This document shows positions 8,852 to 18,079 of a stretch of 23,177 nucleotides of DNA, piece by piece. Within the stretch, counting starts at the first letter, position 1; every line of letters begins with the position of its first letter. The stretch lies in contig JAMQCK010000433.1 in the NCBI GenBank assembly GCA_024196135.1, positions 1-23,177 of the forward strand. Reading direction: 5' to 3'. Origin of the DNA: Pleurotus ostreatus/Saccharomyces cerevisiae fusant (lineage: Eukaryota; Opisthokonta). Made by a program: the position numbers and the translations under genes. Under the pieces are notes generated by a model. That model had not been told where the DNA came from and ran no database searches. It saw only the letters and a list, made by a program, of their open reading frames with translations.

Positions 8852-10834
8852 ATGATGTTCAGAAAGCCGCTCACTCTGAAGACCTCCTCCGCCGTACGCA
8901 ACTCGGACAAGCGAAAGCTCAGGCAACGTATCGCCTCGACCTTCGCGTGCTCGACAGAGGACGCGGACATACTCGTTCCTGACAACATCCAGTCTACCAA
9001 CTTTCGTACCTATAACGATGCTCCTGGTGTCTTATATCTCGATGCCGACGGGACTCCTCTGTGGTACAGCCTTGGGAGATCCTCTGACGAGCTGATTCCC
9101 ACCGTCTACACGCTATGGAAGCGGCCCGACCTGCTGCCATTCGTGTCGACGTTGCAACGTGCTATGGCGATAGTCATCGAAGGTGGCTCGGCCTTGAAAA
9201 GGATCTCTATGAGGGAGCATGCGCCGGGGTTGCAGAAAGGTCAGCTCGTCGCTCTACGAGAATCGACGATTGGCTCTTCCGCCCCCCCTCCTGCGCCGTA
9301 TGCTATCGGGCGCGTGTTGCAGCCCTTGGACGAGCACGCCGCGGCTTCTCAGAAGAAAGATACGGTTGCGATTTTGCATACTTGGAAGGACTGCCTATGG
9401 GAGATGGGTCCGAAGTCTGCGCTGCCGGAAGGCGTGCCAGCGGGCTCTACGGAAGGACAGGTTGGTACGGACGACGCTGCCAAAGCGAGTACTGCCTTAC
9501 CTGCCGTCTCCTCCGATCAGCCTGTTGAAATCGGCCAGACTGAAGAGGGCGAAGGATCATCTGCCCTCGTCATTGGCGATGACCCTGATCAACCAGCGTA
9601 CACGCCGTCCGAGGTCTCTCAACTGCTCCATTTGTCCCTCGTACAGTCCCTAGCTACTCTGCCACCTTCCAAATTCCCCATTCTCGCTGGCGAGTTCTAC
9701 TCCAATCATGTTCTCCCTTCCCGCCCCGCGTTTCCTGATACCGTCCTTCCGCCTTCGATGGACGCCGATGCAGACGGCGCAGCGCTCCGAAAGCACATAT
9801 CACTCAAGACTTCCACGCACAAGTCATTGGCCGAGTTGCTCGCGACTGCAGAGCAGGCTGGCCTACTGACCTTGCGAAAGCAAGGGCCGAAGCAGAAGAG
9901 CGAGCTGACGGTAATGTCCGTCAACGTGAACCACCCCGACGTCGTGCATCACGACCGGTTCCTCACCGTGAGGGAGTACGAAGTATCTCGCGCAGCGGAG
10001 AAGAACGAAGACAATGTCATCGTCAGATTCACGGAAGTGTGGAAGCCGCACCACCACACCGTGCCACTCTTCGAAGAGTGGGGCTTAAAGTTGGTGGTCG
10101 TCTTCTAGGTGACCATATGACCGTGTCTCATTTATTCTTCAGCAAAGACGAGCGATATTCATACACTGCTTTGGCGGATATACTGAACAGCAGGCTCAGC
10201 GCACACCCAGATGCCGTCGCTCCTTCCGGAGCGTCGCCCATCAACTTGACGCAGCCCAGTCTTGCGCCTCTCGTTGCCGCCATATCTCAGCAGAACGCGA
10301 CACCGATACCACAGCCCGCCAGCCTTCAGGACGTACTGCGTTTGCTGGTGCAGCAAATGGAGCCTTGGTACGAGATACAACCGAGGAACGGCGACAGCGT
10401 ACTTCAGCCGAAGCATTCCCTTACTCCCGTCAAAGTGGTACAACGTCCGAAGCCTCGAATGAAGGTGACGACAATCACGGGATTGGAATCGTACGAGCCT
10501 GTGGTTAACCCAGAGGAACTCGCCAATGTCCTTAGGAAAGTCTGCGCGAGCACGGCCTTCGGTGCGTTATTCCTCGTGCTTAGCATAAGTGGTCAACCGA
10601 TAGCGCGTCCTCGCAGTATCTCCTCCAAGCGGCCCGAAGAAACCTTTGGAAGTGATCGTACGGGGAGCGCTGCAAGCGCCTTCAATCGATGTATACTTGA
10701 TCAGAATCGGGTTTCCGAAGGAACTTATTCGCGTGGAAGGGCTGACGAAGGCGCAAAAGAGGGAGGCGCAAAAGAAGGGGGCGCAGAGGAAGGAGGTGCC
10801 CAAGAGAGGGTCGTACAAGAAAGCTCAGAAGTGA
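8852..10834 (+). CDS. TMA64: eIF2D/Tma64-like translation factor, diverged copy 1 (624 aa)
   Basis: eIF2D (ligatin, yeast Tma64) handles tRNA and recycles 40S subunits on ribosomes. Three exons, 8852-10089, 10143-10561 and 10617-10834, give 624 aa. N-terminal FRKPLTLKTSSAVRNSDKRK is the family start; IPTVYTLWKRPDLLPF and PGLQKGQLVAL mark the DUF1947/PUA part (to about residue 180); a winged-helix/SWIB-like middle follows (about 245-420, with TEVWKPHHHTVPLF); the SUI1 domain is C-terminal (MKVTTITGLESYEP through PLEVIVRGALQAPSIDVY). Start: homology favours MFRKP, preceded directly by another ATG (8852); an ATG at 8813 would add 13 residues. Odd points: the PUA motif GGADLMRPG of copy 2 is GGSALKRIS here, and after the SUI1 domain there is a Lys/Arg/Gln-rich tail of about 30 residues that copy 2 lacks. 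The frame and all splice sites are intact, so it is not an obvious pseudogene. Confidence 0.9.
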
Positions 10835-11127
10835 TGAACATGTGCGAAATATATTGTCGATGCGTATCCTATTCGATGTTGAGGACGTAGTGGGTTGGCG
10901 AGAACGACAGCGTTGGAATTCGGGATCGGCAGGCTTGTAGTCTGCCGTTTACTTAATCAAACAACAACCCCGGGAAACAGATTTACGATTATCAGTCTGC
11001 TTCTCAACATCATGATAGTGCTTGAAGGAATGGAACACGGAGGCGACGGCGTGCGAAGTTGATTTTGATGGTGTTGCGTTTGTGGCGTTACTAGTACCGC
11101 TTCCGTCATCGCGCGTCCCCAACCGTC

Positions 11128-13087
11128 ATGTTCAAAAAACCACTTGGGCACTTAAAGACTTCTTCTGCGCTTCGGAGCTCAGATAGGCGCAAACTCAAGC
11201 AGCGCGTTATATCTACGTTCGGCTGCTCCGCAGAGGATGGCGACGTGCTGGTTCCCGAGGGCATTCAGTCCATAAAATTCACTACCCACATGGACGCTCC
11301 GGGGGTCGCCTACCTCGACGCCGACGACACTCCTCTGTGGTTCAGCCTGGGAAAGGCTGGCGATGACTTGATCCCCACGGTCTACACCCTGTGGAAGCGA
11401 CCCGAACTGCTGCCATTCGTCACGACACCATCCCAGGTCATCTCGATCCTCATCGGCGGCGCAGATCTTATGCGACCGGGCGTTACGAGCTATATTCCCG
11501 GCCTACAGAAAGGCCAGCTCGTTGCTGTACGACGTCTGATCGGTGGCGCTTCGCCTAAGGTCTCGCCGCCTCTTGCTGTGGGCCACATGGCTCTCTCGTC
11601 GGATGAGCTCAAGGAAGATCACAAGGGAAAGGCCATGCTGATCACGCACACCTGGAAGGATCATCTTTGGGAGATGGGTCCGAAGACTGAGCCGCCAGAG
11701 GACACGCCGCTAACAGCACCTACTGCGGACGGCCAGGCCGATGCGGATAGCGATGACGAGGCAGAGGGCCCGTCGCCTGCGGAGGGATCCCAGCCGCCCA
11801 CAGACTCGCAAGCGGACGAGGAATCGGGAATTATCGACGCGAACGGCGTCTCGAATGAGCCAGCCGCGACGCCAGAGCGCAAAGGCCCGGTGTATACTCC
11901 TGCCGAGGTCTCCCAGCTTCTCCGCCTTGCTCTCGTGCAGTCGATAGCTACCTCGCCACCCTCCTCTTTTCCCATCCCCTCGAACACGTTCTACGCCAAT
12001 CACGTTCTTCCATCCCGACCAGCATTCCCAGACCTCGTCCTCTCACCTGCCACAAGCCCCTCGAATCTGGATAGCGCCGCTCTTCGACAGGAGATTTCGC
12101 TGAAAACCTCGGCGCACAAATCGCTGGCCGCCTTTCTCAAGGCCGCTGAGAAAGCGGGCTTACTCACAGTCAAGGCCACGCCAAAGCAGAAAAACGACGT
12201 GATGGTCACTTCCGTCAATGCGGCGCACCCGGAAGTCGCGAACCACCGGCAATTTCCTACAGTGCGCGAGGTCGAGGAACGTGAGGCGAAGAAGGAGGCG
12301 AGGAAAGAGGAGCTCAGCGCCAAGGAGGAGGCGCGTGGCTCGATGCTTGAAGCGACGGAGCTGTGGAAACCGCATATGCATACGGTGCCATTGTTCGTCG
12401 ACTGGGGATTGAGGTTCGTCAAATGATATGTTCGCCACATTCTGCTTTCTCATCGTCTTCCAGCACAAGCGAGCAATACACGTTTCCCGAACTGAAACGA
12501 ATATTCAACAACTGGCTCGAAGCGCACCCCGAAGCCATAAACCCGCACGAAAGAGCCTACATCAGCCTCAAGGTCCCTGCTGCATCGTCTCTCGTCGCCG
12601 CCGCCTACCCGCCGAACAAGAAGGGGACACCACCTGCGCCCGAGTTCGCGAAGCGCGAAGACATCCTCCGCGACCTGATCAAGCAGATGCAGCCGTGGTA
12701 CGAAGTCAAGCACGCGAACGGCGAGCGCGTGACGAGGAAGAAGGGCACGCTCAAGCCGGTGAACGTGGCGCACAAGATTCGGCAAGGGAGGAAGGCGGCG
12801 ACGATCATCACGGGCTTCGAGCCATTCGAGATGGCCGTGAACCCGGAGGAGATGGCGGAGGATTTGAGGAAGATGTGCGCGAGCGCGACGTCAGGTGAGT
12901 GGGATTGCCGCCTCAGCGCTCGAGGATGGGCAAATAAATATCTTTTGCAGTGGCCCAGGGACCGAATAAACAGCTGGAGGTGCTCGTTCAAGGCAAGCAA
13001 GCCAAGGCGGTCGTGGAGTACCTTGTAAAGAAGGGCATTCCGAAGAATTGGATTCAGACGGAGGATCAGACCAAGGGGAAGAAGTAG
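11128..13087 (+). CDS. TMA64: eIF2D/Tma64 translation factor, conserved copy 2 (617 aa)
   Basis: Three exons, 11128-12413, 12464-12894 and 12951-13087, give 617 aa, near the family size (human 584, yeast 565). It has MFKKPLGHLKTSSALRSSDR at the start, IPTVYTLWKRPELLPF, the intact PUA signature GGADLMRPG, PGLQKGQLVAV, HTWKDHLWEMGP, a variable acidic linker (about residues 190-260), the winged-helix/SWIB-like middle with ELWKPHMHTVPLF, and a C-terminal SUI1 domain (AATIITGFEPFEMAVNPEEM, then QLEVLVQGKQAKAVVEYLVK) that ends soon after in a short KGKK tail. Both intron positions and phases equal those of copy 1 (phase 2 after WGL, phase 1 after the MCASATS segment). This copy keeps the family motifs better, so it probably carries the standard eIF2D role: non-canonical initiator-tRNA delivery and 40S recycling in the cytosol. 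Confidence 0.95.
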
Positions 13088-14334
13088 CATGCCCCTGCGA
13101 CGATGACGGCTGGCGATGGGGCGGTTGAGATGACAATGTACCAAATGAATGTACCTCCGACGTAGTCGTATCTGCGCATTTCTGTGGTTTGTCCTCGCAA
13201 TCTGCGAGGGTTGCCACAATATCGCTTTTCCGCGTCGTTACACGTTACTGTTCAACGCCTGCGCGTAAGTCGGCATCCTAGATACTGGCGAATATGGCCT
13301 AGGATTAACACGATACGCTTCTTATGGTGGCCGAAGGTACGTCCAGGGCTGTAGACGAACAAGCGCGGCGCCTGTTCAACTCCTTCGGATATCGCCGAGG
13401 AAAACGTGCCCGGCCATCAACTGCTCGCTTGGCGTGTGAGTTGCCGGCGATTCATTTCTGGTTGCGTCTTGCCTTCACTGTCTGCAAAGGTTCACTGCAC
13501 CGACAGCCTAGGCTCACCCGAGCGGTTTCACCAACTACGCAAATAGCTGAAGCGACAACGATATTTCGGTGTCCCCTACGAAAACTGTACTCCGAGCCTC
13601 AGCTTCAAAACTGGTTCGACATACGGCCGCGCCCGCGAACTCGATGTCCGCCTCATTCTGGTCTTGTTGTTTTGCTGAATAAATTGAACAGTCCTCTGAC
13701 CTCATATCATTGTCTGCTTTCCCTCAAATAAGGAGCCGTTCGCATTTACAAACAGCCACGTGGCCCTGTACTAGGATCAGCAGTGAACGACTCGCCGACA
13801 GCCGCGAACGAGCCGACAACTACAGCTACTGCAGTCAACATCGGCGCATCCGCCAATCCTGATGGCTGCGTTACTTCAAGATATACAGTCGCTGTATAGG
13901 GGACTGGCGTCATCTCTTGCCCTCATCGTCCCCGCCACCGCTGTAGCGGAGGGTTACTGCGCCTCTCTCGAGCATCAAAATTCCCTGGATTTCTCGAAAA
14001 CGACGACACAACATCGAGCTCGCGCGCGTTGCGGTAGGTCCCTCCTTTACTTGCCTGCAGACAACGGGAAGAAATCAGTCGCGTCGCCGCACCTCCGTAC
14101 TCGTCGAAAAGTCCATTGGCCGCGGAGGTCCCTGACCTTCCCGTTGTACTTCTCGGTAGCGCGCGTTGGGTCAATCAACCTCTATACCGACCTCACAGCT
14201 GGGCGCCTATCACATCAACGAGATTAAACCCACCACCGTTTCTCGCAGCAGCACGCGTTCGTAAGAACGGAGCCACTTCACTCCAGGAATAAAAACGAGA
14301 TGGGAGCGCACCGATCCCCAGTGCCACTGCGCCC
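13088..14334. other. Intergenic between eIF2D copy 2 and dsRBM gene C
   Basis: About 1.25 kb without a supported gene. Open frames at 13324-13731 and 13862-14227 show no family motif, no splice partners and no match to the paralogues. The stretch should hold the eIF2D copy 2 3'UTR and the promoter of dsRBM gene C. The 30-bp upstream element of genes A and B was not found here. Confidence 0.5.
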
Positions 14335-14340
14335 TATAAA
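14335..14340 (+). promoter_or_regulatory. TATA box of dsRBM gene C
   Basis: TATAAA (context CCCTATAAAGG), 110 nt upstream of the gene C start codon, matching its position in genes A and B. A pyrimidine-rich leader follows. Confidence 0.65.
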
Positions 14341-14449
14341 GGACGCGTTCTACAATGCTCAGTCTTCACCAACAACCTCAGACTCCTTCACATCGTCCCG
14401 CAAGCACATTTCTCCCTTCATATCCCTTTTCCCACCCAAAACAACGAAC

Positions 14450-14805
14450 ATGGCCGACCAAGGACGTGAGTCTTCCAATATCTCTTCTCTCTTCTCCGTA
14501 GCATTGAGGTCTAACGCGAGACCGCAGACTGGAAGACCAAGCTACACAACCGTGTCTCGTCCTATCAGTGGCCTGTGCCCGTCTTCGAATACGTCCCGCC
14601 CAGCGGCAGCAACAACAATATGTGGTTATGCATAGTTCGAAGTTTGTGGCATAGCCGTCTCAATGATCCTGATGCTAATAATCTTATAGTCAACGGCTCC
14701 GAGATGGGACGCGCAGACGCGACTACCAGGGTCGCAGCCACCGATATGGCCGCGCAACGCGCCTACGACTCCCTCAACCAGCAGGGTTTCTCACAGACTT
14801 ACTGA
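14450..14805 (+). CDS. Single dsRNA-binding-motif micro-protein C (81 aa)
   Basis: Three exons, 14450-14465, 14528-14641 and 14690-14805, with introns of 62 and 48 nt (the second with a clear CTAAT branch site), encode 81 aa. Exon 2 is exactly 114 nt, as in A and B, and begins with the same bases (ACTGGAAGACCA). Signature: GHWKTKLHN, VPVFEYVPP, MWLCIVR, NGSEMGRADATT, MAAQRAYDSL. The GPxH loop of paralogue A is replaced by PPSGSNNN, and the helix 2 lysines are absent (ATTRVAATDMAA), so canonical dsRNA contact is doubtful. The gene lies on the opposite strand from A and B, beyond the eIF2D pair, so it arose by an inverted or dispersed copy event. The ATG has a good context (ACGAACATGG). The frame is intact. 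Confidence 0.85.
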
Positions 14806-14907
14806 GTCGACTACCTCCTGTGATAGCGCTCCGTGTACAAGACCGACATCGCAACATGACCCAGCACGCCTCTGTATCATAGCTATCAAGTGTTAAGCGC
14901 ATTGTTT

Positions 14908-14916
14908 TGTAGCATA
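14908..14916 (+). promoter_or_regulatory. 3'UTR PUF-like motif, dsRBM gene C
   Basis: TGTAGCATA, 103 nt past the gene C stop codon; this is the third copy of the 3' motif seen downstream of genes A and B. Confidence 0.35.
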
Positions 14917-14970
14917 CCTAGCTAGAGGGTTCTGACCTTCGCTTTGCACTCGAATAGATCTATTGTCCGC

Positions 14971-15175
14971 TAGTCAGCGGCATCATCGTCCATTTGCCTG
15001 CGGCCTTATAATTCGTTTGCCTGCAGCTTGTTCGTTCCCTTGTCTGTAGCCTCGTTGTCCCCTTGTCTGCAGCTCAGCCATCCGCGCACATGCGTCGCGA
15101 GAACCAAGCTGTCTGTCGCTTCGTTCCTCGTTGCCTGCACCGCTAAGCCGTGATCGTCAGCACGTTGTCTGCTGC
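14971..15175. repeat. Degenerate 23-bp minisatellite (TTGYCTGYRGC core)
   Basis: The core TTGYCTGYRGC recurs at 14994, 15017, 15040 and 15063, spaced exactly 23 bp. A weaker copy lies one period upstream (14971, TAGTCAGCGGC) and further copies lie at 15109 (two periods on), 15131 and 15165 (TTGTCTGCTGC). Positions 12-23 of the unit are loosely conserved (often ending CGT or CCC). The array is downstream of dsRBM gene C and is not inside any recognised coding sequence. Confidence 0.75.
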
Positions 15176-15526
15176 TCACAACCGTGACTGGTCCGAAAAT
15201 GAACTGTGACAGTCACGCCGGCAAGCGGTCCGCACCCCTCATGCAGCGCACTGAGCATTCCGCCCATGAACTTGAGTCTGGCGAGAGCAGCAGATGACGC
15301 AGGATGGTCAGACTACATACAGCTGTGTCCTCAAATGTGGCCATTGCTTGCTGTCCAAAAAATGATGCCTAGACTCTCGAGCAACAAAACGTACATGATG
15401 AAATACACGATTGAACACAGATCCCCCATCCTTTTCCCAAAATTCCAACGTACGCGACGAATATCTGGTGTAGACCTTCATCATTCCCTAACAATTTGCA
15501 CAGACACTACCAAACGCCCCAAAACC
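15176..15526. other. Intergenic between the minisatellite and the acidic-protein gene
   Basis: Both neighbouring genes end here (gene C on plus, acidic protein on minus). No gene is supported; a long plus-strand open frame starting at 15206 runs into exons of the minus-strand gene and looks like an antisense shadow. Confidence 0.5.
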
Positions 15527-17088
15527 TTACGCCACCGAGGCGACCTCCGATCCCTCCTCCAGGTTCGACGCGAGATCCTCCGAGTCGACGGTGCTGTAAA
15601 TCATCGCATTAGCCCTACACCTCCCCCAAGCCATCCAACCCATCAAAAACAAGATGCATCAAGAAAAGAAACACACCTCGGCGCCGGGCAGCCCTGCACA
15701 TCGTCGACCCACTGCGCGATGTTCCCCTTCGTCGAGTGCACGGCGTGCGGCGCCCAGGTGTCCGCGCGCCAGGGGCGGGCGAAGTCGGTGGGCGTGGTGG
15801 TGTGCGTGATGTTCTGCGCGCGGAGGAGGAAGAGGGCGAGGCGGAGGACGTCGGCGGGCGAGGTGAGGTCGAAGTCGGCGCCGGGGAATTTCTGGGAGGA
15901 GAGGGGGGCGAGGCGGATGCCGCGCTGGGAGAGAGAAGAAGATGGTCAGTTGAAGGGAGAGAATAAGTGAGAATGGGAAGAAGTTGGAAACACGCACCAA
16001 GCCGACTTCATCCTCCTTCTGGTGGTCCAGCCAGGCGATGACGATGCGGACGTTGCCCCTCATCTTCGAGAAGCCGACGCCGATGACGGGGTCTGAGAAT
16101 CCAAGATACTGGCGGTGATATACCGCGCTAGCCAGCAGGGAGGGAAGCTCCCCGAGCTGAGCGACGACAAGCGCCGCAGGCCCCTGCGGCTTGTCGCTCT
16201 CCGTCCAAATGAGCTGCGCCTCGCGGTCGATCTGGTCCGCCGCGTCCTCCATGTCGACGTCGGTCGTGCTTCCCGCCGCGGATATCGTAGCAGCGGTCGT
16301 CTTCGCCGGCTCGGTGCGTGGGGGCCCCATGAGCCCTTCCTCGCCGTCGTCCGCCATATCGGCTGCCTGATAGGCATGCGCGCTGCGGAGGTAGCGGGGG
16401 ATAGCAGAGGGGGCAGCGATGGGAGGGGAGAGGACGATGATGTCCGCCATGCGGTACTTCTGCGGATCGAGGGGAGGATGGTCTTGGAGGGGTCGCGCGA
16501 CGGCATATGTGGCGCCGCCGCCGGAGCTGGGGCTCAACGTCAGTGAAGGGAGACAGTCTTGTGTGCGAAGATACGCACTACTGGATGTGATCCTTGAAGA
16601 CGACGCGTATGATGGAGTAGAAGATGGTCATGATTTCCGGTGTGGCGACCATGGGTCGTGAAATCGAGTGTTGAAGCAGTTGTATGGTGTGCATGACTGA
16701 GGGGTATAGCTCGTTCAATATGGCGCGCTCGCTGTCGCTGACACGATCTTCATCGCGAAGCGGCGCGCCGCTCTTAAAAGCCTGCTCATGTTGAGCTTGA
16801 GCCGTGTGGCAATGCCCTGAACCGCCCTGCTATCGACGAAATGAGTACTTCTCGCTGGACGGGGGCACAGACACGCACCCATGTCGATAGCCACTGATGG
16901 GCAGATGCTCCGCAGTCAAGGCAGTCAACCAGCTTCTGAATGTCCTCGGGGACCTCGCCATCGGTGTCGGTGTCCACGATGTTGACTAGTCGATCTGCAT
17001 TCATCGACAATGTGACGTTCTCGGGATGCGGCCATGCAGTCGCCTCAACACCGCCCATCTCGCCGCTGTCGGAGTCACTGTCGCTCAT
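15527..17088 (-). CDS. Unrecognised protein with acidic N-terminus (434 aa)
   Basis: Five exons, 17088-16879, 16829-16579, 16526-15998, 15924-15677 and 15593-15527, join in frame to give 434 aa. The start MSDSDSDSGEM has a good context (CTACCATGAG). After an acidic first 55 residues comes a helical part (ERAILNELYPSVMHTIQLLQ and TIFYSIIRVVFKDHIQY), a low-complexity acidic middle (TTDVDMEDAADQIDRE), then the best-looking folded segment: LIWTESDKPQG, LPSLLASAVYHRQYLGF, PVIGVGFSKMRGNVRIVIAW, DVLRLALFLLRAQNI, ending in an acidic tail. No signal peptide or membrane segment. I recognise no family; it has the style of Agaricomycete-restricted hypothetical proteins. Exon 2 has a tandem TAGCAG acceptor, giving two in-frame forms that differ by one Gln. 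The exon 3 acceptor could also be 6 nt upstream in the same frame. Confidence 0.75.
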
Positions 17089-18079
17089 GGTAGGGTACGC
17101 GTTATATGTGAAGGATGCGCGATGATGATGGTAGATGCAGAGAAGTAGGAAATTCCTTTGTCCAGGTAGGGCTTCAGGGAAACGTGCTGACTGGCATGTA
17201 AGGACTTGCTATTTTGGGCGTCTGGCAGCCAGGTGACGTCGCCAAAGTTCTGTATGTACGAAAACTTATAATTCTCCAGCTTGTTCAAGAGCGCGTACAT
17301 GCCGAAGTAGGAGAAGACGTATGCTCGGCCTTCAAGACGGTCGTTGATGCTGGTGAGCGTCGCGGGACGGAGTTCATTAGGTTCCGTGTGATTGTGACAT
17401 ATGTAACGACATGATGGGCCATCAACGAAGCACGTGGTGCGTTTCTGGCTTAACACGGCTTGTCTTCGACGTTCATGTATGCCTGCGTCCCAAATACAAC
17501 AGCCGAGGTCTCACGCCTAGGATCCTTATTGACCTTGTCTGTCTTGTATGGACCCATATAATGCGGAAGTCGCAATCAAGAACTCCATGCTCGTACGGTA
17601 TGGATTGGCATACATGGAACGGCTGACCGAACATCTTTCATGTTCGAGGTATGTGGGACGATCCTTACCCATCTGCTTCTACGCTCTCACTCCCGGTCGA
17701 TCACTTGGAAAGCGCCTCAATCCAGAACAACTCAGCGCGGGGAAAACGGGGCGGTCGTGTATTCGAATTATAGCTCACCAAAAGAATTCAAAGTATCACC
17801 CGAAAATCCTGCTCGTCATCCAAGGCACTCCTTTAGGAGTCGCTCGACCTTAGCCGCACACGATCTACAGCGTAAGGGTGAGACTCAGAGATCTGTAACT
17901 CACGCCGGCAGCTATCAGCGTGTAAGATATCCGTCCTGTTCGCATCAGCATGAACTGCCTCCATAGTTCATGTCATCTCGACTCCTTGCGGCTTGTCGCC
18001 GCGCTCTACATCCTTTCCTCTCGCCTCCCGCGTCCGCACACATCTGTCATTACTCTGACTGCCTACTTCTGCGCTCGCC
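17089..18079. other. Divergent intergenic region: acidic-protein gene and membrane-protein copy 1
   Basis: This region holds the promoters of two divergent genes. Its right half contains a block (17644-17730) duplicated upstream of membrane-protein copy 2. A minus-strand open frame at 17085-17456 has a protein-like stretch (LEGRAYVFSYFGMYALLNKL) but no ATG at a suitable place and no splice link to the gene downstream; it may be a gene fragment or chance. The plus-strand frame 17548-17853 overlaps the duplicated promoter block and is not supported. Confidence 0.45.
17644..17730 (+). repeat. Duplicated promoter block, copy 1
   Basis: This block matches 19895-19980, at the same distance from the next start codon (offset 2250 against 2242 for the ATGs). 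Shared strings include TCGAGGTAT, GATCCTTA, CTCCCGGTCGATCA and AAAGCGCC. A further match joins 17800-17838 and 20048-20085 (ACCCGAAA...CCATGACTCCT-like). The tandem duplication therefore included several hundred bp of promoter DNA. Confidence 0.65.

Noticed and set aside
13324..14227. Two plus-strand frames of 135 and 121 aa
   Set aside because: No domain, no splice pattern and no paralogue support; composition is like other intergenic translation here.
15206..15970. 254-aa plus-strand open frame
   Set aside because: Its right half is antisense to exons of the spliced minus-strand gene 15527-17088 and its left half has no recognisable domain.
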